This document shows, piece by piece, positions 25,295 to 33,357 of a stretch of 64,000 nucleotides of DNA. Within the stretch, counting starts at the first letter, position 1, and each line of letters starts with the position of its first letter. A program made the translations under genes and the position numbers. Source of the DNA: Shewanella eurypsychrophilus. Its GTDB lineage: Bacteria > Pseudomonadota > Gammaproteobacteria > Enterobacterales > Shewanellaceae. The stretch spans positions 5,148,501 to 5,212,500 of the forward strand of contig NZ_CP045503.2 in NCBI RefSeq assembly GCF_007004545.3, read 5' to 3'. A model generated the notes under the pieces. That model did not search any database and was not told the origin of the DNA. It saw nothing but the letters and a program-made list of their open reading frames with translations.

Positions 25295-26704
25295 ATGAAA
25301 CCAATGACTTTAAGGCTGACGCCAATAAGTTTCCTCATATCATTAGCCCTTGTATCTTCATCTTTTGCCTATGCACAAGATGAAGATCAGGGGCTTGATC
25401 CACGCAGTGAACAGTATGCTAAGAAGTTTCCAAAGCAGTACCAAAGCTGGGAAAAAACCACTGATTACAGTGAAAAAACAGATGAGATAGCAGAAGATCC
25501 TAACCTTGTTGTTTTATGGGCAGGTTATGCCTTCTCAAGAGATTACACCCGTGCCAGAGGGCATCAATATGCTGTGACCGATCTCAGAGAAACCCTAAGA
25601 ACAGGCTCTCCCGATGAAAAACAGCCAGATATGATGCCTATGGCTTGTTGGAGCTGTAAAGGGCCTGATGTACCCAGAATGATTGCCGAGCAGGGCGAAG
25701 ATGGGTTCTTCACGGGTAAATGGAGCAAAGGAGGCCCTGAGGTAGTCAATACTATCGGTTGCCAAGATTGCCATGAGCCAGGCTCTTCAAAATTGCGCAT
25801 GGCTAGACCTTTCGCAGAGCGAGCTATGAGCAGTATTGGCTTAGAGTGGGATGAGGCAAGTCGAAAAGATAAGCAAGCTATGGTCTGCGGTCAGTGCCAT
25901 GTCGAATACTACTTTGATGAGAAAAATAAAAAAGCGGCATTCCCTTGGGACAATGGAGTTAAAGCTGATCAAGCTGAGGCCTACTTCGACTCAATTAACT
26001 TTACCGACTGGACCCATCAGCTATCAAAAACCCCTATGCTTAAAGCGCAGCACCCAGACTATGAGACATGGAGTCAGGGAATACATGGGCAAAACAATGT
26101 CACCTGTATCGATTGTCATATGCCAAAAGTAGTCAACGACAAAGGGCGCAAGTATACCGACCATAGAGTGGGTAACCCATTCGATCGTTTCGAACAAACC
26201 TGCGCAACTTGTCATGATCAAACTAAAGAGCAGTTGCAAGATATTGTTGCCCAGCGAAAGTCTAAGATTGATGAACTTAAGGTGAGTGCTGAAACCCAGT
26301 TAGTCCATGCTCACTACGAAACCGCAGCAGCATTGGCAGCGGGTGCCACCGATGAAGAGGTTCATGACATTCAGCAAGATATACGTCACGCTCAATGGCG
26401 CTGGGATCATGCTACGGCCTCACATGGTATCGCCATGCATAATCCTGATGAGGCACTCAGAGTATTAGGTACCGCTATCGACAGAGCCGCCAATGCTCGC
26501 ATTAAGCTAGCTAGGCTATTAAGCAGCAAGGGCATCAAACAACCTGTCGCTATCCCAGATATCTCAACCAAGGCAAAAGCACAGGCCGCCATTGGCTTAG
26601 ATATGGATAAGCTCAACGCCGAAAAAGCGCAATTTATTGAGAAAGTCATCCCGCAATGGGATGAACAAGCAAAGTTACGCCAAGCCATTTACGATAAGGA
26701 TTAA
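25295..26704 (+). CDS. nrfA: Cytochrome c nitrite reductase (ammonia-forming), pentahaem
   Basis: 469 aa. Signal peptide residues 1-28 (FAYA-Q). Five haem motifs: the catalytic CWSCK (118-122), with lysine as the axial ligand, then CQDCH, CGQCH, CIDCH and CATCH. The conserved active-site Arg, Tyr and His region is in VCGQCHVEYYF and the calcium/substrate region in HPDYETWSQGIHGQNNVTC. It reduces nitrite to ammonium with six electrons in the periplasm. It is a lone gene without nrfBCD, as in Shewanella, where CymA supplies electrons. Together with the Nap-like operon it would complete nitrate ammonification. Confidence 0.97.
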   Translation: MKPMTLRLTPISFLISLALVSSSFAYAQDEDQGLDPRSEQYAKKFPKQYQSWEKTTDYSEKTDEIAEDPNLVVLWAGYAFSRDYTRARGHQYAVTDLRETLRTGSPDEKQPDMMPMACWSCKGPDVPRMIAEQGEDGFFTGKWSKGGPEVVNTIGCQDCHEPGSSKLRMARPFAERAMSSIGLEWDEASRKDKQAMVCGQCHVEYYFDEKNKKAAFPWDNGVKADQAEAYFDSINFTDWTHQLSKTPMLKAQHPDYETWSQGIHGQNNVTCIDCHMPKVVNDKGRKYTDHRVGNPFDRFEQTCATCHDQTKEQLQDIVAQRKSKIDELKVSAETQLVHAHYETAAALAAGATDEEVHDIQQDIRHAQWRWDHATASHGIAMHNPDEALRVLGTAIDRAANARIKLARLLSSKGIKQPVAIPDISTKAKAQAAIGLDMDKLNAEKAQFIEKVIPQWDEQAKLRQAIYDKD

Positions 26705-27158
26705 CTCTCTAAAATCCCCCCGCTCACATGGATGTGAGCAACCACTAACCATGCTCTCCTTAATGAGTGACTCCCCTCACTAGCTTTCCAAACCTATATA
26801 TTACTTGCGGTAAAAACCACAATATTCCGATTGTAAGTTCAGAGCTTGCTATACCAGTTAATAGCAAGTTCACACCTTAGCTCCAAGCTCTAATGTATCT
26901 CACTATTGACGACCTATTTGTGAGCCAAAATTAAACTTAGATGTTACAACAGATAATGACTTTACAACCTTGAGTGAATTCGATGTCACTGACTTGATGC
27001 TAATCACCATTACTAAGCCTTTGTACGTCGCTTAGTAAATACATAAAGATGCATTTTCAGTATATTGTTCCGATAAAAATTGGACAGTAGGTCATTAACA
27101 CGCTTAATGATCACTTGATATGGACAGTCTTTTACTCATTCAAGTTGGAGAAAGATTG
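26705..27158. other. Intergenic region between nrfA and the DAACS carrier
   Basis: 454 bp without a gene. A hairpin GCTCACAT.GG.ATGTGAGC near 26724-26742 may terminate nrfA; an FNR-like site lies at 26994-27007 (listed separately). Confidence 0.5.
26994..27007. promoter_or_regulatory. FNR/EtrA-like box
   Basis: TTGAT-GCTA-ATCAC matches the FNR consensus TTGAT-N4-ATCAA in nine of ten defined positions. It lies about 150 bp upstream of the carrier gene start. Anaerobic activation of the carrier is inferred. Confidence 0.5.
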
Positions 27159-28364
27159 ATGAAGTTAATTTTGAAGCTCGTAGCGGGCATATTTATTGGT
27201 ATTCTGATGGGCTTTTTTGCACCAGATATCATCGTTCGCGCTCTACTCACGATCAAAGCCGTTGTTGGGCAGTTGATCGGTTTCGCCATCCCCCTAATTA
27301 TTCTATTTTACATCACTAGCGGTATCGCAAGCCTACCTAAAAATTCAGGCTCATTGCTCGGTAAAACCGTTGGCCTTGCATACGGTTCAACCATCGTTGC
27401 TGGTAGCCTCGCATTTCTTGTGGCAAGCTTTGCACTGTCAGGTCTACCCTCTGCGCCAGCAGTGTCTGGCGACTCAGCAAATCAGTTGACTAGCTTCATC
27501 ACCTTAGAGGTACCACCACTATTTGGTGTCATGACTGCGCTAGCAGCCGCCTTCCTTTTCGGTTTAGGCATCAGCGTTACTGGTAGCAAAAGCTTAAAAA
27601 CAATCGCCGATGATGGTCGTAACATTATCGATCTACTACTATCTCGCGTGGTTATCCCGGTACTGCCATTCTTTATCGCTGGTATTTTTGCTGAGATGGC
27701 GGCTGAAGGTACGGTATTTTCGACACTGAAGACCTTTGGTGTTGTGCTAGCACTAGTCGTGTTCATGCACTGGGTATGGATCACTATTCAGTATGTGGTT
27801 GCAGGCCTTGTTCTTGGTTTGTCACCCATTAAGCTGATTAAAAACATGCTACCCGCCTACTTCACAGCGATTGGTACCATGTCATCGGCAGCGACGATTC
27901 CAGTCACACTGCGTCAAACCAAGAAGAACGGTGTTAAGAGCTCAATCGCCAACTTTACCGTGCCGCTTTGTGCAACAATTCACCTTTCTGGTTCAACCAT
28001 CACATTAGTAACTTGTGCGACGGCAGTTATGGTACTAAGCCAGCACTTAGCCCTGCCATCATTACTTGAGATGTTGCCATTTATCATGATGCTAGGGGTG
28101 ACTATGATTGCCGCACCAGGCGCACCAGGTGGCGCAGTGATGGCAGCACTAGGTCTGATGGCGACTATGTTAGGTTTCGGAGAGGCTGAACTTGCCCTGA
28201 TGATCGCCCTATACATGGCGCAAGATAGCTTCGGCACCGCCTGTAACATCACTGGTGACGGTGCAATTTCGTTATTGGTTAACAAATTAGCAGCTGAAGA
28301 GGTTGGCGCTGAAGCAAGTGCAGAGCCTGCAAGTACAAAGACTGCTGCAAAGGCTTCAACTTAA
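27159..28364 (+). CDS. Dicarboxylate/amino acid:cation symporter (DAACS family)
   Basis: 401 aa from the ATG at 27159, which has GGAG nine bases upstream and gives a typical MKLILKLVAGIFIGILMGF opening; the upstream ATG at 27120 lacks this. About eight membrane helices plus two re-entrant loops. The family core is visible: the serine-rich loop TAIGTMSSAATIPVTLRQ, CATIHLSGSTITL and a C-terminal MAQDSFGTACNITGDGA, the substrate/sodium-binding region. Could move C4-dicarboxylates or Ser/Thr/Glu; the exact substrate is not readable. The tail is Ala/Glu-rich. Confidence 0.85.
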   Translation: MKLILKLVAGIFIGILMGFFAPDIIVRALLTIKAVVGQLIGFAIPLIILFYITSGIASLPKNSGSLLGKTVGLAYGSTIVAGSLAFLVASFALSGLPSAPAVSGDSANQLTSFITLEVPPLFGVMTALAAAFLFGLGISVTGSKSLKTIADDGRNIIDLLLSRVVIPVLPFFIAGIFAEMAAEGTVFSTLKTFGVVLALVVFMHWVWITIQYVVAGLVLGLSPIKLIKNMLPAYFTAIGTMSSAATIPVTLRQTKKNGVKSSIANFTVPLCATIHLSGSTITLVTCATAVMVLSQHLALPSLLEMLPFIMMLGVTMIAAPGAPGGAVMAALGLMATMLGFGEAELALMIALYMAQDSFGTACNITGDGAISLLVNKLAAEEVGAEASAEPASTKTAAKAST

Positions 28365-28420
28365 CGAATATGTGCTAGGTGTAGGTGTTAGGTATTCACG
28401 CTTAATACCTATCGCTATAA

Positions 28421-28443
28421 GAGGCCCTTTGTCGGGCCTTTTT
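28421..28443 (+). terminator. Rho-independent terminator of the DAACS gene
   Basis: GGCCC-TTTGTC-GGGCC followed by TTTTT, 57 bp after the stop codon. Confidence 0.8.
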
Positions 28444-28584
28444 GCTATGTGTGGCTTAATGAACTTGCGATTAGCAGAATCAAAAGTATCTCTAGCAGGT
28501 CTGATATTCGTCCATATAGGAATACAAGTTTTACTCTTAACCTGCGAGATTAGTCGCTGAATTTACGAGTCATTATTGATTTAA

Positions 28585-28620
28585 GAGATAGAGATAGAGA
28601 TAGAGATAGAGATAGAGATT
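28585..28620. repeat. Hexanucleotide microsatellite (GAGATA)5-6
   Basis: Five perfect GAGATA units plus one GAGATT, between the carrier terminator and tRNA-Lys, non-coding. Likely slippage-prone. Confidence 0.9.
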
Positions 28621-28677
28621 ATCGAAGATGTTGCTAGTTTACTACTAGCTAATTTACAGGGTATAGAAGAAATAAGA

Positions 28678-28753
28678 TGGTGGGTCGTGAAGGATTCGAA
28701 CCTTCGACCAATTGGTTAAAAGCCAACTGCTCTACCAACTGAGCTAACGACCC
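28678..28753 (-). tRNA. tRNA-Lys (anticodon UUU)
   Basis: 76 nt including an encoded CCA. Acceptor GGGTCGT pairs with ACGACCC; D-arm AGCTCAGTTGGTAGAGC; anticodon loop CTTTTAA with anticodon TTT; T-loop GGTTCGAATCC. All canonical positions are present. A lone tRNA gene transcribed on the minus strand. Confidence 0.97.
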
Positions 28754-29144
28754 ATCTTTGGAAGCGAGCGCATGTTACCCCGATTGATCCCCGATAGCAA
28801 AAGAAAATATCATAAATAATGCAAATAAAAATTAAACAGCCCCCAAATTGTTAATCAGTAACATAGCGAACTCAGTTTAAGCTATCAAGTCGTTACATTA
28901 CTGTAAAATCAACCAGGTACCTACAATATACTCTCAGTTAGCACAGCAGTGACAATAAGCCTTGATTGTTATCGCTAGCCCGTTAATGAGTTGTAACTTA
29001 TCTTTAAAGTTTTATGACGGCAGCTGCAACATAGTTTATAATAAGCTCGAAAAATCGCCACTAACAACTTTAACTAGTGACTTGCCGATCAGGAGACTTA
29101 AAGTCATATTCAACTTGAATTAACGCTTTAGATAATTGTTTTCT
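28754..29144. other. AT-rich intergenic region before the minisatellite
   Basis: 391 bp. The start should carry the tRNA-Lys promoter on the minus strand. No gene or other structure recognised. Confidence 0.4.
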
Positions 29145-29528
29145 CCACATTTCGATGTTTCCACATTTCAATGTTTCCACATTTCGACGCTTCCACATTT
29201 CGACGCTTCCACATTTCGACGCTTCCACATTTCGACGTTTCCACATTTCGACGTTTCCACATTTCGACATTTCCACATTTCGATGTTTCCACATTTCGAT
29301 GTTTCCACATTTCGATGCTTCCACATTTCGACGTTTCCACATTTCGACGTTTCCACATTTCGACGTTTCCACATTTCGATGTTTCCACATTTCGATGTTT
29401 CCACATTTCGATGTTTCCACATTTCAATGTTTCCACATTTCGATGTTTCCACATTTCGACGTTTCCACATTTCGACGTTTCCACATTTCGATGTTTCCAC
29501 ATTTCGACGTTTCCACATTTTCATATTT
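29145..29528. repeat. Minisatellite: 24 tandem copies of a 16-bp unit
   Basis: Consensus CCACATTTCGATGTTT. All 24 units are exactly 16 bp. In units 1-23 the first nine bases never change; substitutions are transitions confined to positions 10, 12, 13 and 14 (e.g. CGATGT, CGACGT, CGACGC, CAATGT, CGACAT). Unit 24 is degenerate. Because 16 is not a multiple of 3 and the unit has no stop in any frame, all six frames stay open across the array, which produces spurious open frames. The array ends 73 bp upstream of the opine-dehydrogenase-like gene. There are no spacers, so it is not a CRISPR array. Confidence 0.97.
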
Positions 29529-29601
29529 CCAAGGGATAACACTTTCAAGAGGTAGCGGTGCGATGACCTCCTGAGTAAAACAAAAATTAAAGGAAGGAAA
29601 A

Positions 29602-30744
29602 ATGAAAATTACCATAATTGGAGCCGGCAATGCTGGTTCTGCTTGTGCGTTTATGGCTGCTGAGGCAGGACATAAAGTAAGATTGCTTAAAACTTCAAAC
29701 CGTATTACCCATGACGACCATTTTGAAACTATGGTCAAAAACCAGGGTATATATTGTATCGACAACACAAAAAAAGGGCACTTTACAGATAGTGCCGACG
29801 ATGCAGAGAAAACCTTTCAGCCATTAGAAATGATTACCCGAGACCCTAAAGAAGCGATCGAGGGCGCCGATGTAATCATGATCTTTATTCAAACGACATA
29901 CCATCCAGCTTTAGCTGAACGTATCGCAAAGTACTTCACTGATGATCAATTAGTTATCTTAATACCCGGATATGCTGGCAGTATCTTCTATAAAAAACGG
30001 TGCGACAATAATCCGATATTTGCAGAGGGTGAATCTACCCCTAATGACGCAAGAATCGTTGAACCTGGCACGGTAAAAGTCTTATTTAAAAATGCCAGAA
30101 ATGCGCTGGCATTTTTCCCCGCTACCAGAACAGCTGAAGGAATGGCCATTGCCTCCCGCTTGTTTCCTGCCTACGACATAGCAAAGACCAAAGTTAGAAA
30201 AAATATATTCGAGTCAGCACTACATAATCCCAATATCATTGTTCACACGATTGGCCAGTATGTCATGTATCCGATGCTTGAATACTGTGCCAAGCATCAC
30301 CCAGACGAAGTGCCATATATGTATAGAGATGCGCTTTCAACTGACATGGCTTGGCTAATGATAGAGAAATTGGACGCTGAAAAAATGGCGGTGCTATCAG
30401 CACTTGGATGCGAACCGATTCCTTACCTAGAAGCATGCTTGTTTAGAAATGAGGAAGATCTTAACCAAGATCCTAGAGAGGTTTTTGAAAGCTATAAAAT
30501 TTCATCACCTCCAGGCCCTTATAGTTTCGATAATCGATACATAACAGAAGATGTTCCTATGGGGCTGGTGTTGTTATCTTCATTAGGTGACAAATTAGGC
30601 ATTAACATGCCTGAATGTAATCGTTTGATCGAGATGTGTGGCGGTATTTTATCAAGAGATTTTTATAAAGAAGGTAGAACGTTAACCTCGTTAGGATTAG
30701 ATGAACTAACAAAGGAAGAGTTGCTGCAATTTGTAGAAATGTAG
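29602..30744 (+). CDS. NAD(P)-dependent opine (octopine/nopaline) dehydrogenase family
   Basis: 380 aa. Rossmann motif GAGNAGSA (residues 7-14) at the N-terminus; the C-terminal part (HNPNIIVHTIGQYVMYP, YRDALSTDMAWLMIEKLDAE, ISSPPGPYSFDNRYITEDVPMGL) matches the octopine-dehydrogenase helical domain with its conserved His. The family reductively joins an amino acid to an alpha-keto acid, using NAD(P)H. A strong AGGAAGG binding site precedes the ATG. The 5' leader must include or abut the 16-bp minisatellite. Substrate unknown; could serve anaerobic redox balance or metallophore-like synthesis. Confidence 0.85.
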   Translation: MKITIIGAGNAGSACAFMAAEAGHKVRLLKTSNRITHDDHFETMVKNQGIYCIDNTKKGHFTDSADDAEKTFQPLEMITRDPKEAIEGADVIMIFIQTTYHPALAERIAKYFTDDQLVILIPGYAGSIFYKKRCDNNPIFAEGESTPNDARIVEPGTVKVLFKNARNALAFFPATRTAEGMAIASRLFPAYDIAKTKVRKNIFESALHNPNIIVHTIGQYVMYPMLEYCAKHHPDEVPYMYRDALSTDMAWLMIEKLDAEKMAVLSALGCEPIPYLEACLFRNEEDLNQDPREVFESYKISSPPGPYSFDNRYITEDVPMGLVLLSSLGDKLGINMPECNRLIEMCGGILSRDFYKEGRTLTSLGLDELTKEELLQFVEM

Positions 30745-31164
30745 CATCATGAAAACTGTTTAAACAATAGACCTAACAGTTAAATGAACGGGAATAGCGG
30801 CGACATTCCCCGAAAATTAACAATTCGATAATTTACAACAAAGGGGGCTGGGTAAAGTAGTTTACTCGGCCCCACTCGTTAATTGCTGTTTGCCTACTCT
30901 GGTAAGGGTAAGAACAAGTCTTTCGCAATATGATGAACCATTCCTTGAACCTGTTGCTTCAATTCTTCACCGACTAAATTGTGATCACCTGCATTAAAGG
31001 GAGGCTATTAACATAAAAAACTGGAGGAAGGTAACTATGCCATTAATAATGGCTGGCCCGATATGTTTTCATTCTAAGCAAACTATGACTATATTTCATT
31101 GATGTACTAGTACTGTTCAAGCTCAACACTGGGCAATGCTCAAGCTCAGAAAACATGGATAGCT
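30745..31164. other. Intergenic region with hairpin and gene remnant
   Basis: 420 bp. GGGGC...GGTAAA-GTAG-TTTAC...GCCCC at 30844-30873 forms a hairpin after the opine-dehydrogenase-like gene. A minus-strand remnant follows (listed separately). The promoter of the sensor kinase gene must lie near 31010-31160. Confidence 0.45.
30894..31005 (-). pseudogene. C-terminal remnant, possibly of an alpha/beta hydrolase
   Basis: A minus-strand frame reads PPFNAGDHNLVGEELKQQVQ through to DLFLPLPE and a stop at 30894, without any start. The G-D-H-N-L pattern is like the catalytic-histidine region of alpha/beta hydrolases. It looks like the last about 37 codons of a lost gene. Family call is weak. Confidence 0.35.
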
Positions 31165-32793
31165 ATGCCATTCTTTCAGAATAATTTACGGTTTAAGATA
31201 ATATTCCCACTTTCGCTTATTATGGCGGTTATGTTAGCTGTGCTTAGTTTTTCTATTCCAATATTGGTTGAAAGAAATGCAGAGCAACATGCAATACACA
31301 CAGCGCTGAACTCCTTAAAACAACTGAAAATATTACGGGCTTATTATACCAAGAACGTAGTTAAGAAAGTGCAAGATTTTGGTGTATTAACGCCAGCGAT
31401 TAAACACTTAGGTGAGCCTGATAAAATTCCCCTGCCAGCCACCATGATCCACGATTTAAGCCAATTATTTGATGACAGTGGCAGTAAATTGAACTTATAC
31501 AGCGCTTATCCATTCCCTAACCGTCAACATATTACACTTGACCCTTTTCAGCAAAAAGCTTGGTTGGAACTCAATGAGAACCCGAACCAAATAATTAGTG
31601 CCGTCAATAATGAAAATAATCATACGGTGCTAAGAGTTGCCATTGCAGATCAAATGCAGATTCAAGCTTGTGTTGATTGTCATAATAACCATCCACTAAC
31701 ACCGAAAACGGACTGGCAATTAGGCGATGTGCGTGGCGTATTAGAGATGAGTATAGATATATCCTCTCAACTTGCCTTAGCAAAAACCTTAAGCCTATGG
31801 ATAATTTCATGCATGCTCATTGCGTGTATATTACTGATAGTAATATTTTATTTTTTAACGAGTAAAATAACTGAGCAAGTAAGCAATATCTCTCAAGGCA
31901 TGATAGCTCTTGGTAAAGGCAATTATGAAATAGAGGTCCCCCAAGACTCTACCACCTTAGAAACACATCAAATGTACACGGCATTTAAACTGTTCAAAAC
32001 TGCGCTATTAGAACGACAAGATCTTGAAGAGCAACAAAAAGTATTTGAAACCGAAAAAGTTAATTCATTGGGTAGAATGGTAGCCAGCATTGCTCATGAT
32101 GTGAATACTCCCATAGGTATTGGCGTTACCGCTACTAGCTTTTTACAAGATGAAATTGAATTGCTAGCCAAGAAGTTTGCCTCGGGAGAGCTAGATGAAG
32201 AGGACTTTGAGAGCTTCTTAGCCTCGAGTCAGAGCTCAATAACGATTCTAACTCGAAATTTATCTTCAGCGGCAGATCTCATTCGCAGCTTTAAGCAAGT
32301 ATCGGTTGATCAGATGAGTGAACAGGCCCGGGAAGTATTAATATCCGAATACTTCAAAGAAGTCATCCACAGCATGCTACCTAAAACCAAAAGAGCAAAA
32401 GTAACGGTAGATTTAGACTGTGTTGAAGATCGCACCAGCTTTATTTATCCAGGTTTCCTATCCCAAGTGATAACCAACTTGATCAACAACTCCATTATTC
32501 ACGGATTTGCAGATCAAAATACAGGCTTGATCACGCTTGTGGTATCAGCAAAGGAAAATGAAATTAACATACAATATCGCGATAATGGTATTGGCATTAG
32601 CGACGATATTCTGCCGAAGGTGATGGAGCCATTTTTTACCACGAAGAGAGATGAAGGAGGCAGCGGACTAGGATTAAGCATTATTCACAATATCGTCACT
32701 CAAAAACTCAATGGCCATATCAAGCTCACCAGTGGGCTAGGTAAAGGGCTCACTGTAGATATCTCTTTTCCCGTTTTACCAACAGCAAATTGA
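31165..32793 (+). CDS. Membrane sensor histidine kinase with c-type haem motif in its sensor domain
   Basis: 542 aa. Membrane helix about residues 11-34; periplasmic domain of the DUF3365/Tll0287 type with C169-V-D-C172-H173, a c-type haem attachment site; second helix about 198-220; a linker resembling HAMP (to about 285); phospho-acceptor H311 in ASIAHDVNTPIG; ATPase domain with N-box NLINNSIIHGF, DNGIGI and GGSGLGLSI. The haem could sense redox state, O2, NO or CO. The D-V-N-T-P box differs from the usual H-E-L-R-T-P and matches the two-component subset near chemoreceptor-like kinases. No response regulator gene is adjacent. Confidence 0.85.
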   Translation: MPFFQNNLRFKIIFPLSLIMAVMLAVLSFSIPILVERNAEQHAIHTALNSLKQLKILRAYYTKNVVKKVQDFGVLTPAIKHLGEPDKIPLPATMIHDLSQLFDDSGSKLNLYSAYPFPNRQHITLDPFQQKAWLELNENPNQIISAVNNENNHTVLRVAIADQMQIQACVDCHNNHPLTPKTDWQLGDVRGVLEMSIDISSQLALAKTLSLWIISCMLIACILLIVIFYFLTSKITEQVSNISQGMIALGKGNYEIEVPQDSTTLETHQMYTAFKLFKTALLERQDLEEQQKVFETEKVNSLGRMVASIAHDVNTPIGIGVTATSFLQDEIELLAKKFASGELDEEDFESFLASSQSSITILTRNLSSAADLIRSFKQVSVDQMSEQAREVLISEYFKEVIHSMLPKTKRAKVTVDLDCVEDRTSFIYPGFLSQVITNLINNSIIHGFADQNTGLITLVVSAKENEINIQYRDNGIGISDDILPKVMEPFFTTKRDEGGSGLGLSIIHNIVTQKLNGHIKLTSGLGKGLTVDISFPVLPTAN

Positions 32794-32959
32794 TAGGAAA
32801 AAATGGCCACATAGCCTGACTACAGGCAGATACCATGGGGGTAGCAACGCTATCTTATGCTAAAATTCCCCTATCAGCTTTATGAATGTGCAACAGATCT
32901 CATTTGTTTGACTGAGTGTAGTGAAACCCTACCGTGATTAACTAATGAGGATACAAAAG

Positions 32960-33232
32960 ATGAGCAAGTTAAATGCTGAAGAGCGTAAAGCCCGAGATAA
33001 CGAACGTTTTTCACAACGAGTGGATGAGCGCAGAGTAAAAGGCGAAGATGTCGTTGCCTACGCACTCGCCAATAAGAAAGCCTATAAATTTCTGACTAAA
33101 CCAGAGAAACACGAGCTTAAGCAAAGACAAGCGGCTCTTCAGAATGAAGTGAAACTTACAGAGCAAGAAAAGCTTAAGCTTAGAGATGAGCAAGAATTAG
33201 AAAAGGCTCAAGCGGCATTCCCCGAACAGTAA
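32960..33232 (+). CDS. Small charged, helical hypothetical protein
   Basis: 90 aa from the ATG at 32960, which has TGAGGA upstream; an ATG five codons earlier overlaps that binding site. Rich in Lys, Glu, Arg and Gln (about half of all residues), predicted almost wholly helical, coiled-coil-like from residue 40 on. No family recognised. Ends with a normal stop; no neighbours close enough for an operon. Confidence 0.6.
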   Translation: MSKLNAEERKARDNERFSQRVDERRVKGEDVVAYALANKKAYKFLTKPEKHELKQRQAALQNEVKLTEQEKLKLRDEQELEKAQAAFPEQ

Positions 33233-33357
33233 AAATTCGATAAACAGCCATAATTAATTCGTTATTGATAAGCGGGATCACAAGCCCCGCCTATCAATTT
33301 AACTCTGACCCAATTATTCCCCTTCCTTTGACCCCACCTTTTGTTTTACAGAGATAA

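Noticed and set aside
29145..29528. CRISPR array
   Set aside because: Units abut directly with no spacers, unit is only 16 bp, and no cas genes are in the window.
29070..29768. Open frames on all six readings of the minisatellite (peptides of MFPHFDVSTF and KCGNVEMW type)
   Set aside because: They arise because a 16-bp unit without stop in any frame keeps every frame open; no binding site, no domain, and codon pattern is a pure product of the repeat.
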